Assembly (NCBI RefSeq): GCF_010093595.1
Contig: NW_022985447.1
Location: 411,218-475,217, forward strand
DNA length: 64,000 nucleotides
Reading direction: 5' to 3'
Source: Mytilinidion resinicola
Lineage: Eukaryota > Ascomycota > Dothideomycetes > Mytilinidiales > Mytilinidiaceae
The notes beneath the pieces were generated by a model. The model made no database searches and was not told the origin of the DNA. It saw only the letters and a program-made list of their open reading frames with translations. Each line of letters opens with the position of its first letter. The first letter of the stretch is position 1. This document shows positions 34,040 to 44,749 of this stretch, in pieces. A program made the translations under genes and the position numbers.

Positions 34040-34665
34040 TATTTCCGGGCTTCTGATTTAGCATTGGAGATTTGTTACATCACACACACGCTCGATATCA
34101 ATGGTCCGCAGGGACCCCACTACCATACGGCGGTGGTCAAATTTGATGTGCTAGCGATGTGATTTCAAGGCCTTCATCAATCATGTCTCCACGCGATTGA
34201 CTGTGTATTCCCAGGGTCCTAATTTAGCATCGGAGGTTTGTTACATCTTACCTACGTTCTTTTTCAATGGCCCAGAGTGCCCCCAGAGTCGCGCGAGAAT
34301 GGTTAAAGATCATGCGCTAGCGATGCGATTTCAAGACGATTCATCTTGACTTCAAGCGTATCTCCAGGGTTTCGATTCAGTGTCAATGGTTTATTACATC
34401 TCACCTTCCCTCGATACTAATAGTCCGGAGGGACCCCATGGTCGTGCCAGGATGGTCAAAGATCATGCGCCGGCTACACGGTTTCAAGACGGTTCAGCAT
34501 GCCTTCAACCATATTTCCAGAGTTCTAATTCAGCGTCTAAGGTTTATGACATTTTACCTTCGCTCGACGTCGATGCTCCAGAGGGCCTTGGGAGTTGTAC
34601 GATAATAGTCAAAGGCCATGCGGTTGCGATGCGATTCAAACACTGTTCATCACGTCTTCACGAGA
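34040..34665. repeat. Degenerate minisatellite, about four copies of a 153-166 bp unit
   Basis: The anchor tat(t/c)(t/c)cc(a/g)g..tt..gattcag/ttag.... recurs at 34040, 34206, 34359 and 34512. Within each unit are similar internal blocks: gtttgttacatc-type, ctcgatatcaatggtcc-like, and gatcatgcgctagcgatgcgatttcaag-like words. Copies differ at many positions, so the array is old. Short frames across it are repeat artefacts. Confidence 0.75.
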
Positions 34666-34837
34666 TGGAGTACAGGTTGAGACGTCTCATTTCTTCTTTG
34701 TATTTCATCTATACTGATGTTCTATCGTCTTCATCTCCGCAAACCGTCTACCCCCTCCACCGTCCTAATTTCCCCTTTTTTTGTTCTGATGCCACGCATA
34801 CACCACACTTGCACCACACTAGGCAACCTCTCCCGCC

Positions 34838-35970
34838 CTAGTCTAGTGCCATTCTCTCGAACGTCTTTTCGGCCTCCCGAAGCTTCTTTGCCGCCTCTTC
34901 CTCCTCCAAGGTTCCTTTCACACGTACTTCGCCCTCTTCGGAACCCTCCTGGTACTCGACCCCTTCGTCCCCGTAGGATAAGCCCTCGCCAACGTCCATA
35001 CCATCACCGCCACCGCCAGTAGCCCGCTGCTTGCTCTTATTGATAGTGTATTAGCCCGCACCACCCGCCTCCAACCGCCTCGCTGCCCCAAACACCTTCT
35101 GGCCGCTCTTGTCCCAAGAGGCGCTCTTATCCTTGCTAGACTTTGAAGGTGGTGATTGCTTGGTCACACCTCGTCCACGCTTCGGGCTCGTGAGATTTTT
35201 TCGGCCCTTTCCGGTTCCTGGGGATGTATGTAGGCCCCTCATAGCCTTAGGTTCCGTAGGAGTTGGGGGGGGGGGGGGGGTATTACGCTGGCTGCTGAAG
35301 AGATACAAGAGGTCCGGTCGAGCTGGGAGAACGACGAGGTCGCCACGGTCATCGTGCTTGCTCATCAGGATGCGTATGACCGCCGCGTCGACGTTGTCCA
35401 GGCATGGGATGATTGTGCCGTCGACGGCGAGGTAGACGACCATACAGACGCGGCCACCAAGACCGGAGGCTTCAGCAAAGGGGTTGAGGTTATACTTCTC
35501 CAACAGAAGTTCGGGCCAGCTCGTCGGGCCCTGCAGAATTGAAGGGTCGCTCGCGTTGTTGCGACGTTCTCAGAGACGATAAGCGAAGCCTGGGGACAGA
35601 GAGGCAGTAGTGGAGACGTTGCCAGTCTGCCCATATGAGTATTTGGTAGGTTGATTGAGGTAGAGTGGCAGTGTGTACATACATTGATGACCTTGCAGTT
35701 GGGAGCGCATTGCTCGGGCTGCTTGGTGAAAACCCAGTGTCCACACACGAGCTTATGGAGCTTCATGGCAGGTTGGTGCCGGAGTCGATTTTCATCAGGA
35801 TGAGTCTCGGTGCTGTCAAGAAGAACCATGGTTTCCCATTTTCCATCCTTTTTCTTAGTGACCATACGGTTCTTTATGGACTCGTAGTTGATGCGAGACT
35901 GCGCACCTAGCACGGTCTGCGAGGCCGTAGCAGGGCTCTGATTGGCACCGAGCAACGATGCCATCTTCAA
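34838..35970 (-). pseudogene. Tandem family copy A (Cys-rich domain protein), two in-frame stops
   Basis: Exon 1 35970-35683 encodes NRLRHQPAMKLHKLVCGHWVFTKQPEQCAPNCKVIN, matching the core of copies C and D. A 56-nt intron (35682-35627, GTATGT) leads to exon 2 in the frame that includes SWPELLLEKYNLNPF and VCMVVYLAVDGTIIPCLDNVDAAVIRILM, as in C and D. That frame has TGA at 35572-35570 and TAA at 35053-35051, then continues to the family's acidic tail (SYGDEGVEYQEGSEEGE) and ends at 34838. A run of 15 G on the plus strand (35266-35280) encodes prolines. It is a pseudogene unless spliced in a way not seen. Second Cys pair (GCQxC in C and D) is not preserved. Confidence 0.68.
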
Positions 35971-36474
35971 CTGTCTGCCAGTAGTCTTGATGATAGGCGA
36001 AAGGGAGAGAAAGGGGCAGAGTCAGAAGATGTAGTCACAGCACAAGAAGGGAAAAGGTTGGATTGAAGGAGGTGTATGTTCATGAGAGAAAATCAGCTCT
36101 GCTAGGGGCGATATTAAGTCTATGAAAAAATGCTAGGTTCCTAGTGTGGGCCGAAGGTATAGGTACGCTCAAACGAAAATTTGGTGAATAGTATGAATAG
36201 AGATCAATCATTCAACAGAATCGCCGCAACAGTGAGAAAGCCAAGGAAGTACGTTTCTATAGATAGACTCAAAAGGTGTTAACCTGTAGAGGGAGGGTTT
36301 GAAGAGGTATAAAGGACTCAGGAGTAGAGCAAGTCCTCTACTCTAGTTGATTTTGCATAAAATTACCGGACTATTATAGAAGAAAACAACAACAAGCAAT
36401 CATCCTGCTCTCTCTTCCATCTTTCCGCTTTCCGAACGTCTACACCACCCAGCCTCTCCCACTCTAACCCAGTG
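35971..36474. other. Spacer between copies A and B
   Basis: Contains upstream sequence of copy A. A stretch near 36110-36180 (aagtctatgaaaaaatgcta.., gggccgaaggtata) resembles the region 5' of copy B near 37340-37395, so promoter DNA was duplicated with the gene. Confidence 0.5.
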
Positions 36475-37195
36475 TCATCTTATCAAGCGCCTCTTATCAA
36501 GCGCCTCTTGGGCTTCTCTCAGCTTCTTCTGCTTTTCCTCTTCTTCGGCAGTCCCGACGGCTCTCAACTCCCCCTCCTCGGACCCCTGGCGGTAGTCCAC
36601 ACCCTCGTCCCCATATGGCAGACCTTCTCCCATCTCCGTATCACTACCACCATAACTGCCAGTCGCCCTTCCCACACCACCAGCCGCCGCACTCAAAGCA
36701 GTTTGTCCGGACGGTCTGGCCCTCAGAGCAGCCATCCCTCTACGAGCTTTGCTGTTCTTGTTCTGTAGGTTTCGAAGCATGTTGCTACCCATACCGGAGT
36801 TCCTAGGTCCGGTAGGCACGCCCTTAATGACGCTGTGGCCACGTCTTGGGCTGAGGACGGGATCTTTCGGACGCCTGGAGGCTCTGGGGGACGTATGCTA
36901 TGCTCTCATAGCGCGGGGTGCCGTAGGAACGCCCGAGAGCGCACCCTGAGCTGTCATAGCGCTAGGGCCTGTGGGGGCGTTTGGGGGGGCTGTCGTGCCT
37001 GCCGTGGCTGCAGGGCCTGTGGGAGCATTGGGCGGAGCGTTGGAAGCAGACGCAGTGGGGGCTCCTGGAGGGGCCGTCGCGCCTGTTACATGGATAAGTG
37101 TCTGTATAGTGTGTAGTTCATGATGATTGTTTACCCTGGGCGGTTTGCTGAGCTCCTGAGGCCGGCTGGTTGGGTCCACCGAGGGAGGAAGACAT
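36475..37195 (-). pseudogene. Tandem family copy B, shortened, one in-frame stop
   Basis: Exon 1 37195-37135 (MSSSLGGPNQPASGAQQTAQ), a 52-nt intron (37134-37083, GTAAAC...ACAG), then exon 2 37082-36475. Exon 2 starts with Pro/Ala repeats (APPNAPTGP twice), and meets TAG at 36900-36898 between PRAMRA and HTSPRASRRPKD. It then continues to the family tail YGDEGVDYRQGSEEGELRAVG and ends LDKRRLIR. Alignment to copy A (KAMRGLHTSPGTGK) shows the stop falls in conserved sequence. The Cys-rich domain of C and D is missing, so this copy lost its middle. It would be 239 codons if read through; functional status doubtful. Confidence 0.55.
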
Positions 37196-37815
37196 GGTAA
37201 CGTTTCGTGAGAGTTTTGATAGTGAACGATGGGTATGTGGGAGCAAAAGAGCCAGAAAAAGCAGTCGAGGCACGGGGAGGAAGAAGATTTGACTGACTGA
37301 GGCTGTTGTTGATGAGAAGAGGTCAGCTCTGCCGTGGCGACTTTAAGTTTATCCAAAAAGACTAAGGTCCGATTGTGCGCCGAGGGTACACGTGGGCTCA
37401 CGTGGAGCTGTTGGCAACCGGTGAATGCTAATCGCAAAACATTCCCGCCACTGTGATGGGTCCAAAACTAAGAGTACCGTACTGGGTCATAAGTTTGGGG
37501 ACCCGCATATACCACCACACGGGTTATACTCTTGATCACTCGACACTACCGTCAGGAGTAGCCTAGCTAGCATGTAGCCGGCTAGCTAGAAGGCTGCCCA
37601 AATCCCACTGTATCGGCATTGGCATTGTATTGGGATTCTGAAAGCCCATATGAGTACCCCAAGCAGTAGTAAGAGAGTGCCCAAACATATGTCGCAGGAC
37701 TGTAGAAGACAACCTCCCCCGTACAAGCTTAAAGAGGCCAGTTCATATAAAGAAACAGTTTGAGAAGTATAAAGTGTTTGAATTCATCGGCGTGGTGGGT
37801 CCCAATAGCACTACC
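37196..37815. other. Spacer between copies B and C
   Basis: No gene supported. Holds the upstream region of copy B and the 3' end region of copy C. Frames upstream of 37195 on the minus strand are extensions without conservation. Confidence 0.5.
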
Positions 37816-39018
37816 CTACTTCAGTGCCATATCGCGGAACTTCTGCTGGGCCTCCTCCAGCTTCTTCTGCTCTTCCAACTCCTTCCGCTTGTTCTCACTA
37901 GCCATCTTCAGCTGCTCACGCTTCTTGCGGCGAGCGTTCTTCTCCTTTGGTGAGAGAAGGCCACCGGCACGCATCTCGCCCTCCTCTGATCCCTCTTCGT
38001 ACGTGATCGCCTCGTCACCATAGTCCAATGATGGGCTCGCCATGTCCATCGCGTTCTTGTCCGCTCTCTGCTTGCCTTTGCCCTTCTCTCCAGCTTCTTG
38101 AGCACGTTTCGCCTCCGCTGCTTCCTGCCTATCAGTCTTCGCTTTCTCTCGACGGCGACGGTTGCGATCGCGAGTAGCCCGCGAGCCGCCACCAGGCGCG
38201 TTGGCGCTAGGTTGCGTGGGAACCATGTCCCAGTTGAATCCAGTCGAGTCAATGCCAGTCGGGGCACGACTAACTGCAGCAGGTCCATACTCCAAGTCGG
38301 CACGCTGGAGGAGACGGACGCGATCTGTCCAAAGAATCCGGATAAGCGCCGCGTCGATAGGTTCGATGGCCGGGATAATGGTCCCATCTCTCGCTAGGTA
38401 AGCAATGTGACAGGTTCGGAGACCAGCGAGAGGACCAGACTGGGTGCCGGGATCGTAGTTGTGCTCCAGCAATAGGTCGGTCCAGTTCTTGCCTGGCTCA
38501 CGGAGAGCGAGATCGTTAGACTGTGCCGCGCGTACGCAAATCTGGCACCCGAAGTCCGGTGGCTGGACGTTTACGGGAAGGGGATTGACATTCTATTGTT
38601 GTTGAAGTGAGTCTGAATATGTATTGCCGTTTACTACACGTACTTGCATGGCCAAACGGTTTGGCGCGCAATCAGTAGCCGAAGGCGTGAATATGAAGTG
38701 GGTGCACTTCAAGACGTGAAGCTTCGAATGGGAGTTTTTGCAGCGACGATTTTCTTTGGAGGGGTTGACAGCTGGAGTGACGGAGGCGGAAGAGGAGGCG
38801 ACATCGGCCGACATAGAAGTTGTAGAAGGAGACTGAGTGGGAAGGGTCCTCTCGTACTTCTCCCAGAATCTACCAACTTCCAAGAAAGCCGTCACGCCGC
38901 GGTGGTTCAATTTTGCTTCAAGCGCAAGGATCTCAGAAGGATGGGATCCAGGCGCCATGGTAGCAGGCGAAGCGGCAGATGGTGAGTTGAACTCGACGAA
39001 AGATGGGAAGGAAGCCAT
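37816..39018 (-). CDS. Tandem family copy C, Cys-rich N-terminal domain and charged acidic C-terminus
   Basis: Exons 39018-38644 and 38592-37816 give 383 aa; the 51-nt intron (GTACGT...ATAG) is phase 0, at the same place as in copy D. Domain order: MASFPSFVEFNS start; a short helix block (EILALEAKLNHRGVTAFLEVGRFWEKYERTLP); a Ser/Thr/Ala linker; the Cys/His region CKNSHSKLHVLKCTHFIFTP then CAPNR, and, after the intron, DFGCQICVRAA; a conserved block YDPG...LAGLRTCHIAYLARDGTIIPAIEPIDAALIRIL; then a long Lys/Arg/Glu-rich coil with SLDYGDEAITYEEGSEEGE. The spacing C-x(10)-C-x-H ... C ... CxxC suggests zinc binding; that is inference. CAPNC is changed to CAPNR here. No named family is recognised. 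Confidence 0.78.
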
Positions 39019-39441
39019 GATCAGCGTATATAGGCGGGGTTGACGGAGGATAGAAAGAGGAGAAGAAGGGAATGAAGTCTAAGGGTGTTACCAACGCGGA
39101 TACGTGTTGACGAAGTGAACAAGGCCAAAGTCTAACGTGGTAACAAAATTCTGGGGAAAAGATTTTGCGGGCCGTGTAAAAGTACGGGCTCACCCGAAGA
39201 TAAGCGAAGGAGGTGAATGCAATGCCAAGAGCTCAATGCAACATCTCTCATAAGCTGGTTGTGTATGGATTTATAGTAAGAGAAAGAGAATCAGAAGTCA
39301 AAATATATAGATAATGCAGTCTGGGTTGATTTCGTATAGAATTACCGCGCTTTATGCAGCGAAAGTGAATAGAGAAGCAAAGGAAGGACTACCACGAGAC
39401 CAGAAGCTCAACTCACGCTCCCACTATCTATCCACCCGCCC
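39019..39441. other. Spacer between copies C and D
   Basis: Upstream region of copy C; nothing else supportable. Confidence 0.5.
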
Positions 39442-40774
39442 CTACTCCAGGGCCATCTTATCCAAGCCCTCCTCAGCCTCCTGGAGTTTCTTCGCCGTCT
39501 CCTCATCATTCTCCATTACCTCGCCCTCTTCAGCCTCCTCCCTGCTTTTCGTAGAGACTTCGTCTGCCTGCTTTCTGTTGGCCCCCTCCTCAGCCTTCTG
39601 CCTCATCTTCGTCGCCTCCTGCGCTGCCTTCTTCCGTTCTTTTTCCAATTTCTGGCGTTCTCGTTTGTCGCGACGAGCTCTCGTCTCTTCCTCCGACCGG
39701 ATACCAGCTACGGACGCCCCGAGTGCTTCTTCTCCGTAATCCAGTCCGACGTCAGCTGTAGAGCTCGACTCCCTTGCTTCTCCTCTGCCTCTGGTCGATT
39801 GCTGGCCTCTGCCCAATGGCTGGCCTCTACCCGAGGGCTGTCCTCGCTTCTCTCTGCCACCACGGTCTGCATTTCTCGCCTCCTGGACGATCTTCTTCTT
39901 GTCTGCTTTGCTCAGCTTGCCACCGCCAGGACCCTTCGGTACCTTACTGTAGTCAAATCCGGAGGCATCGACCCCAGATGGGCCTGGGAGGGCAGGCCTG
40001 AAATCAAGGTCCGGTCGCTGCTTGATCTTGAAGCGAAAGCTCATCAGAGCGCGAATCAGGGCCGAGTCGATCGGCTCCATGGCTGGAATTAACGTGCCGT
40101 CTTTCGCCATGAACACGATCTGGCAAGCTCGGAGGCCAGTGAGTGGACTAGAATCCCGCTCAAGATTATCTTCCAACAGCAGGTCAACCCAGTGGTTTCC
40201 AGGCTTACGGAGCGCGGGGTCTTTGGCCTGTGCTGCACGGAGGCACAGTTGACAGCCGAAATGCGGCCCTTGGATGCTGGCGGGAAGGGGAGTTGGGTGC
40301 TGCTAGTGTCAGTACTTGTTTCAGTGTCAGAGGTGAATGACACGCTATACATACCTGACCACCCAAGCAGTTCGGGGCACAAGCACTAACCGAGGAAGTC
40401 CAAATGTAATGGAGGCACTGCAAGCGGTGCATCTTCGAGAGATTTCCCTTGCACGTACGGTTCTCTTTAGTAGGGTCCATGGCGGGTGTAACAGGTGTTG
40501 GTGTTGCAGGAGAGGCATTCAATGCAGAAGTAGCGGAAGCAGACGGAGTCGCAGCGGAAACAGTAGGACCAGAAGTAGCCGAAGCCTTATCGCTGGGCAA
40601 TACCTCTTCGTACTTGCCCCAGAACTTGCCAACTTGCATGAACGCAGTGACCGACTTGAAGTCCAGCCTGGCCTGGAGCTCGCGAATCTCTGAGGTAGGA
40701 GGGGCAGAGGGGGGCGGCGGCTGGTCGGCGGTGGTGGTCAAGTCATTGAAGTCGAAGCCGCTAAAAGAAGCCAT
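39442..40774 (-). CDS. Tandem family copy D, best-preserved Cys-rich family member
   Basis: Exons 40774-40355 and 40299-39442 give 425 aa; the intron is 55 nt (GTATGT...GCAG, phase 0). Same order as copy C: MASFSGFDFNDL; helix block IRELQARLDFKSVTAFMQVGKFWGKYEEVLP; Ala/Ser/Thr linker; CKGNLSKMHRLQCLHYIWTS then CAPNCLGGQ; after the intron FGCQLCLRAAQ; then LTGLRACQIVFMAKDGTLIPAMEPIDSALIRALM; then a Lys/Glu-rich coil with GRGQ repeats and a VGLDYGEEALG motif, ending DKMALE. All Cys and His positions are kept, so this copy best defines the family. Charge and length suggest a nuclear or cytosolic nucleic-acid or protein-binding role, which is unproven. No function can be assigned. Confidence 0.8.
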
Positions 40775-42275
40775 GGAAGCCGTGTCAATCGCTATGCAAG
40801 ATTATCTCAAAGAGAAGGTGGATGGAAGGCAGTGAGAAGCGTCAGACCCAGGTGAGTGATTCGTGGATGTTGGACTTTTGTTGGTGTTGTTAACGGGAAG
40901 AACGTTCTGCTACGGCAGCAAAAACAAGAAACTATGAAATAAGCTGACTTCTATGCGCCGAGGAAAGTGCTGAGTCACGTAGAAGCGGCTAGTGATGGTG
41001 AATGGTCTTGATTTTGCAGGAAAAGCGCCTATAACCCCACGCAACGTCTCTCATCGGCTGCCCCATAGCACCACTAAAGATAATGGGCTGAATGACATAT
41101 AAGAGTCGTTTAAAAGGGGGATACCAAGAACATTCTACGCCATGGGTAGGATAGCATGAACGGGCTGCTTGTTGAAGCTGCTGATACTATCATGAAGAGT
41201 CCAGTCTTGCACTCTTAAATACCTTTTTCGTGGCCTAAAGGCCCTTCAAATTCGGGTGACACGCCTTGCTTGTCTTTGTGGATGACCAAGATCATATGGA
41301 GCGAGAAGCGAGATGAGCGTGATGTAGATTCAAGTTTGCCTAGCCATGAGACCGATCGAAGCCACTTTGATACCTTCACGAGGTCGGAAAAGGTCTGGCC
41401 ATGACCGTGTAATTCGCGCTGCATGACATAGCTCTTCAAACCGGACGTGGTGTCGTTACCATAGGAAATAAGACTCTGAACGAGTGTGACACGATTGGGA
41501 ATTTGTCTACCTACGTGACGGATCGAAGCCAGTCTAGTAGCTTCAAGAGGACTGGAAACACAGAACCAGACCTACGAGGTCCGTGTGCATGACGTGTATC
41601 TACCTCCATCAGAACAAAAATCGGCGGTGTCGGGTGCTGATTTTGCGATTGAGAGCAACTCTCGAGAGTGATTCAAGTCGATATGCATTTGTACATCAGT
41701 CACGCTCATATCGCTCAATTTCAAATCTGTAGAATCTGACATGCAGTCATGATTGGGTCAGGAGTTCTCTAACACATTACCTATAAGCGCAAAGCAGCCT
41801 AACACCACTACCCAATTTGCAGCCCCTTATTGATGTCCTTCTCAGAGTCGCCGTCAATCAGCCATGAAACTATGCAGTGCAACTACTTACCTTGAATCCA
41901 TCGAGAAACCTCCGAACTCAATCGTCAAAGTTGAAAACATAGCTATTCATGATTTCGAACCGCTCTTCCGCTGTAGTCTTGTTCTTTGGGTCGCAGGTGC
42001 ACCTGTTTCCGCAAAAGCACCCGTCGCGCGTAAGGATGGTTCGGATACCTTCAAAGTCGCAGGGAGTCGAGCAGTGGCATTTGGGAGGCCTATTCATACG
42101 TTAGCATCTTTGGCAACTCTATGTGTGCGTATCGGGCTTGTCTTCGATCGCTCTTGCAAGGTGCTGTCACCATACGAAGCGAACCGGCCGTCACAAGGAA
42201 AATATACAGCTGTAGCTTGAACTTTGAACCCGAACAGTTTATGTCGAGAACGGAAGAAGATCATAAGAACTATGC
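40775..42275. other. Upstream of copy D and gene-free stretch
   Basis: About 1.5 kb. The part near 40930-41000 shares short words with the upstream regions of copies A-C. A plus-strand frame at 41864-42220 has no homologue or splice support. Nothing else seen. Confidence 0.45.
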
Positions 42276-43514
42276 TTACCAGTGGTGGTTTTTCATGCGC
42301 ATGTACTCCCTCAACCTGGAATCAACACTATGATGAACTCCGTTGCGCTCGTCATTCAAGATCTGGTCCCACTCGTTCTTGATGCTAGTCTTGATGTAGC
42401 CAGTGAGTTCAACCCGGGGAATATGTTGAATCCACTTCTTTGCCGCGGTTAGGATCCATTGTACCAATATCTTGTGGCATGACGTAGGTTGCTGAAGTAC
42501 GTGTGCTGATCTCGCTGGAAACATCCGCCATAGATATGGGTCTGTCTGAATCCCGTGCTTGGTGCTCTGGAAATTGAGTTCTAGATGGCGGAGATTAGGC
42601 ATGTGCTTTGTAGAAAGACATTGAGCAGCCGGGCGCCAGTTCGGTGAAAACTTTGGAGTCGGAAGCCCGAAGAAATACATGAAGTTCTCCATCATGAAAT
42701 CGAGTTTAATGTGCGTGAAGGTAGAGAGATCTAACTTCATCGGTTCATCCGTGAAGTAAAACGTCCCAAACACGCCCGGGTCCAGGAATATCTTCCGACT
42801 GTTCATCCAGCCAATCTCAAATGATTCGTGGAACAACTGCTTGCTTGCTAGCATAAGGCCTATATTTGGTGGCTCTGCACTGGTCGGGTGGTCGTGATAC
42901 GGTCTATCACGATGAAAGGTCATCCCTCCTGGTATACCTCGGCCCAACAAGCGAACGTCCTCCACCGACGGCTCATCATAGCCCCGGATATAGAGGGAGT
43001 CGTTGAAAGTAGGGTAAATGTCTCGGCCGATGGCGTATTCGTAGATCTGATTTCGTAACTCTCCGGGAAGATCAAGGAACCTGAACACTTTTGCTGTCAT
43101 CTTCCACCACTCTTTTTGAATCTTATAGTTTCCAGGCTCATCGCTCTCAACATCCTGTTCGTTCATCCAGCTTTCCAACGAGATCCATTTCTCGGGGACG
43201 CCAACTAGAACATCACGGATTTGAACCTTCTCCGATTGCGACGTCCTCACGGCACAGGCGCCGAGCCAGACGCTATCGGCAGAGCGGATAGGATGGAAGC
43301 ATGGTTTGACTCCAAGAGTGAACTGCTTGATTTGGAAACCCTTCAAGAGGGAAAGGGGAGTGGAGCCGGGGTTCGGCGTTGTGTTCGATGCCACACTAAC
43401 GTCGAACAACCAGGCGCGAAAGCTCGTGCGTTGACATTTGTCGAGATGGGCCTTGATTGCCTCTGTGAATAAGCCATCATCCGAAGGGTCTGCAAGATCA
43501 GAGTTGCTCGACAT
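42276..43514 (-). CDS. F-box/2EXR-like protein
   Basis: A single open frame of 412 aa starting MSSNSDLADPSDDGLFTEAIKA. Near residue 143 it has FRFLDLPGELRNQIYEYAIGRDIYP, the F-box-like motif of the large fungal 2EXR family. LMLASKQLFHESFEIGW (the conserved 'CRQvy.E' region) and FTHIKLDFMMENFMYFFGLP follow. Such proteins are numerous in Pezizomycotina and generally of unknown role; possible SCF adaptors. The long region before the motif is unusual and could mean a wrong start or an extra domain. No intron is needed to keep the frame. Confidence 0.72.
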   Translation of the reverse strand: MSSNSDLADPSDDGLFTEAIKAHLDKCQRTSFRAWLFDVSVASNTTPNPGSTPLSLLKGFQIKQFTLGVKPCFHPIRSADSVWLGACAVRTSQSEKVQIRDVLVGVPEKWISLESWMNEQDVESDEPGNYKIQKEWWKMTAKVFRFLDLPGELRNQIYEYAIGRDIYPTFNDSLYIRGYDEPSVEDVRLLGRGIPGGMTFHRDRPYHDHPTSAEPPNIGLMLASKQLFHESFEIGWMNSRKIFLDPGVFGTFYFTDEPMKLDLSTFTHIKLDFMMENFMYFFGLPTPKFSPNWRPAAQCLSTKHMPNLRHLELNFQSTKHGIQTDPYLWRMFPARSAHVLQQPTSCHKILVQWILTAAKKWIQHIPRVELTGYIKTSIKNEWDQILNDERNGVHHSVDSRLREYMRMKNHHW

Positions 43515-43814
43515 GATAGTTATCCGGTAGTTGATGAAGATTGTGGGGGTAGAGATGCGGACATGGAGGAGGGTCCGTGAACGGTGGATGTTAGATGACC
43601 ACGTGTGGTAAGGCGTGCCAAGGCTGTGTTCTGAATTGGGCCTAGCGTATTTCTTCTTTCACAGAAAACCTTGAGAAGAAACGAACTTTTTTTGAAAAGC
43701 TCGCTATCAGATCAGGCGGTGCACAATAGACGCTTTTCTTTGTTGTGTGTTGAATGTGCTACCACGCTGAAAGTTCTGGTATCAAAGTTCAGCGAAAAAA
43801 ATATGTACCCAAGC
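43515..43814. other. Intergenic region
   Basis: Promoter side of the 43514 gene and 3' side of the SDR gene. No other feature seen. Confidence 0.5.
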
Positions 43815-44749
43815 TCACTCCCCCTTCGGATAATCGGTGCTGTACATTATGTCCTTCCATTCAGTCAACAAGGCTTCCGTGCTCTCGCATTTTCCTCGAA
43901 TGATCTGGTCCCCATCGCTACCCAGCACCAACCTAATCGGAATCCCCTTCCCCTCCGCAACACCCGTCTCCGTCAACACATCGACAATTACCTTGGCTCC
44001 TTTCTTCACGTCGCCAGCCTGGTTATTGTTCACCGCATCCAGCATTTTTCTTACCTGCCCCACTGCGCTCTCTTCATACGCCGCCAGCTGCACACTTGAT
44101 TTCACCCTCGCGCCCGGGTTCAAGAAATTAGTCCTGAAGTACCCGGGCTCAATCACGGTCACTTTGATGCCGAATGCCTCCACCTCTGCGCGGAGCGACT
44201 CGGTCAATCCCGAAACAGCCCACTTCGTCGCGGCGTATAGCCCGAACGCCGGCCCGCCGCCCCATGAGGCTATGCTTCCAAAGTTGGCGATCACGCTGCT
44301 GTGCTGGGCGCGGAGGTACGGGAGAAAGGCGCGAACGACGTTCAGAGTGCCAAACACATTCGTGTTAAACGTATCCTGGGATTCCTCAGGCCTGTATACG
44401 ATGGTCAGAAGGGGGTTAGGGTGTGCTGGTGATGTGGAGGCACTTACGTGGTTTCCTCGATCGCGCCCTCGAGGATGTAACCCGCAGCATTGATCAGATG
44501 GGTGACGCGACCGTACTTGGCGTGAGCCTCAGCCGCCTTGCTCTTCAGTTCTTCGAGCGAGGCTGTCACGTCGAGGCTCATGACGTCTGCACCTGCGGCT
44601 TCGAGATCGGCAAGCTTCGCGGCATTGCGGGCGGTTGCGATGACTTTGTGGCCGCGGCTGAGGGCTTCGAGGGCGATGGCTTTGCCGAAGCCACTGGTGC
44701 TGCCAGTTATGAACCAGACGGAGTTCGAGGTGGAGACTGGAGTGGACAT
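43815..44749 (-). CDS. Short-chain dehydrogenase/reductase
   Basis: Exons 44749-44448 and 44391-43815 give 292 aa; the 56-nt intron (GTAAGT...ACAG) is in phase and joins AIEETT to PEESQDTFNTN. Classical SDR motifs are present: cofactor loop TGSTSGFG, an NAAG segment (INAAGYILEG), catalytic SIASWGGGPAFGLYAATK (Ser, YxxxK) and PGYFRTNFL. It binds NAD(P) and acts on a carbonyl or hydroxyl substrate; which one is unknown. The frame is open 67 codons upstream, but MSTPVSTSNSVWFITGS at 44749 fits the family start. Confidence 0.9.

Noticed and set aside
34380..34841. 153-aa plus-strand frame at the minisatellite
   Set aside because: Frame runs through the repeat units and then into 3' DNA of copy A; repeat artefact.
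41864..42220. 118-aa plus-strand frame
   Set aside because: No homology signal, no good start context and no supporting neighbour; left as intergenic.
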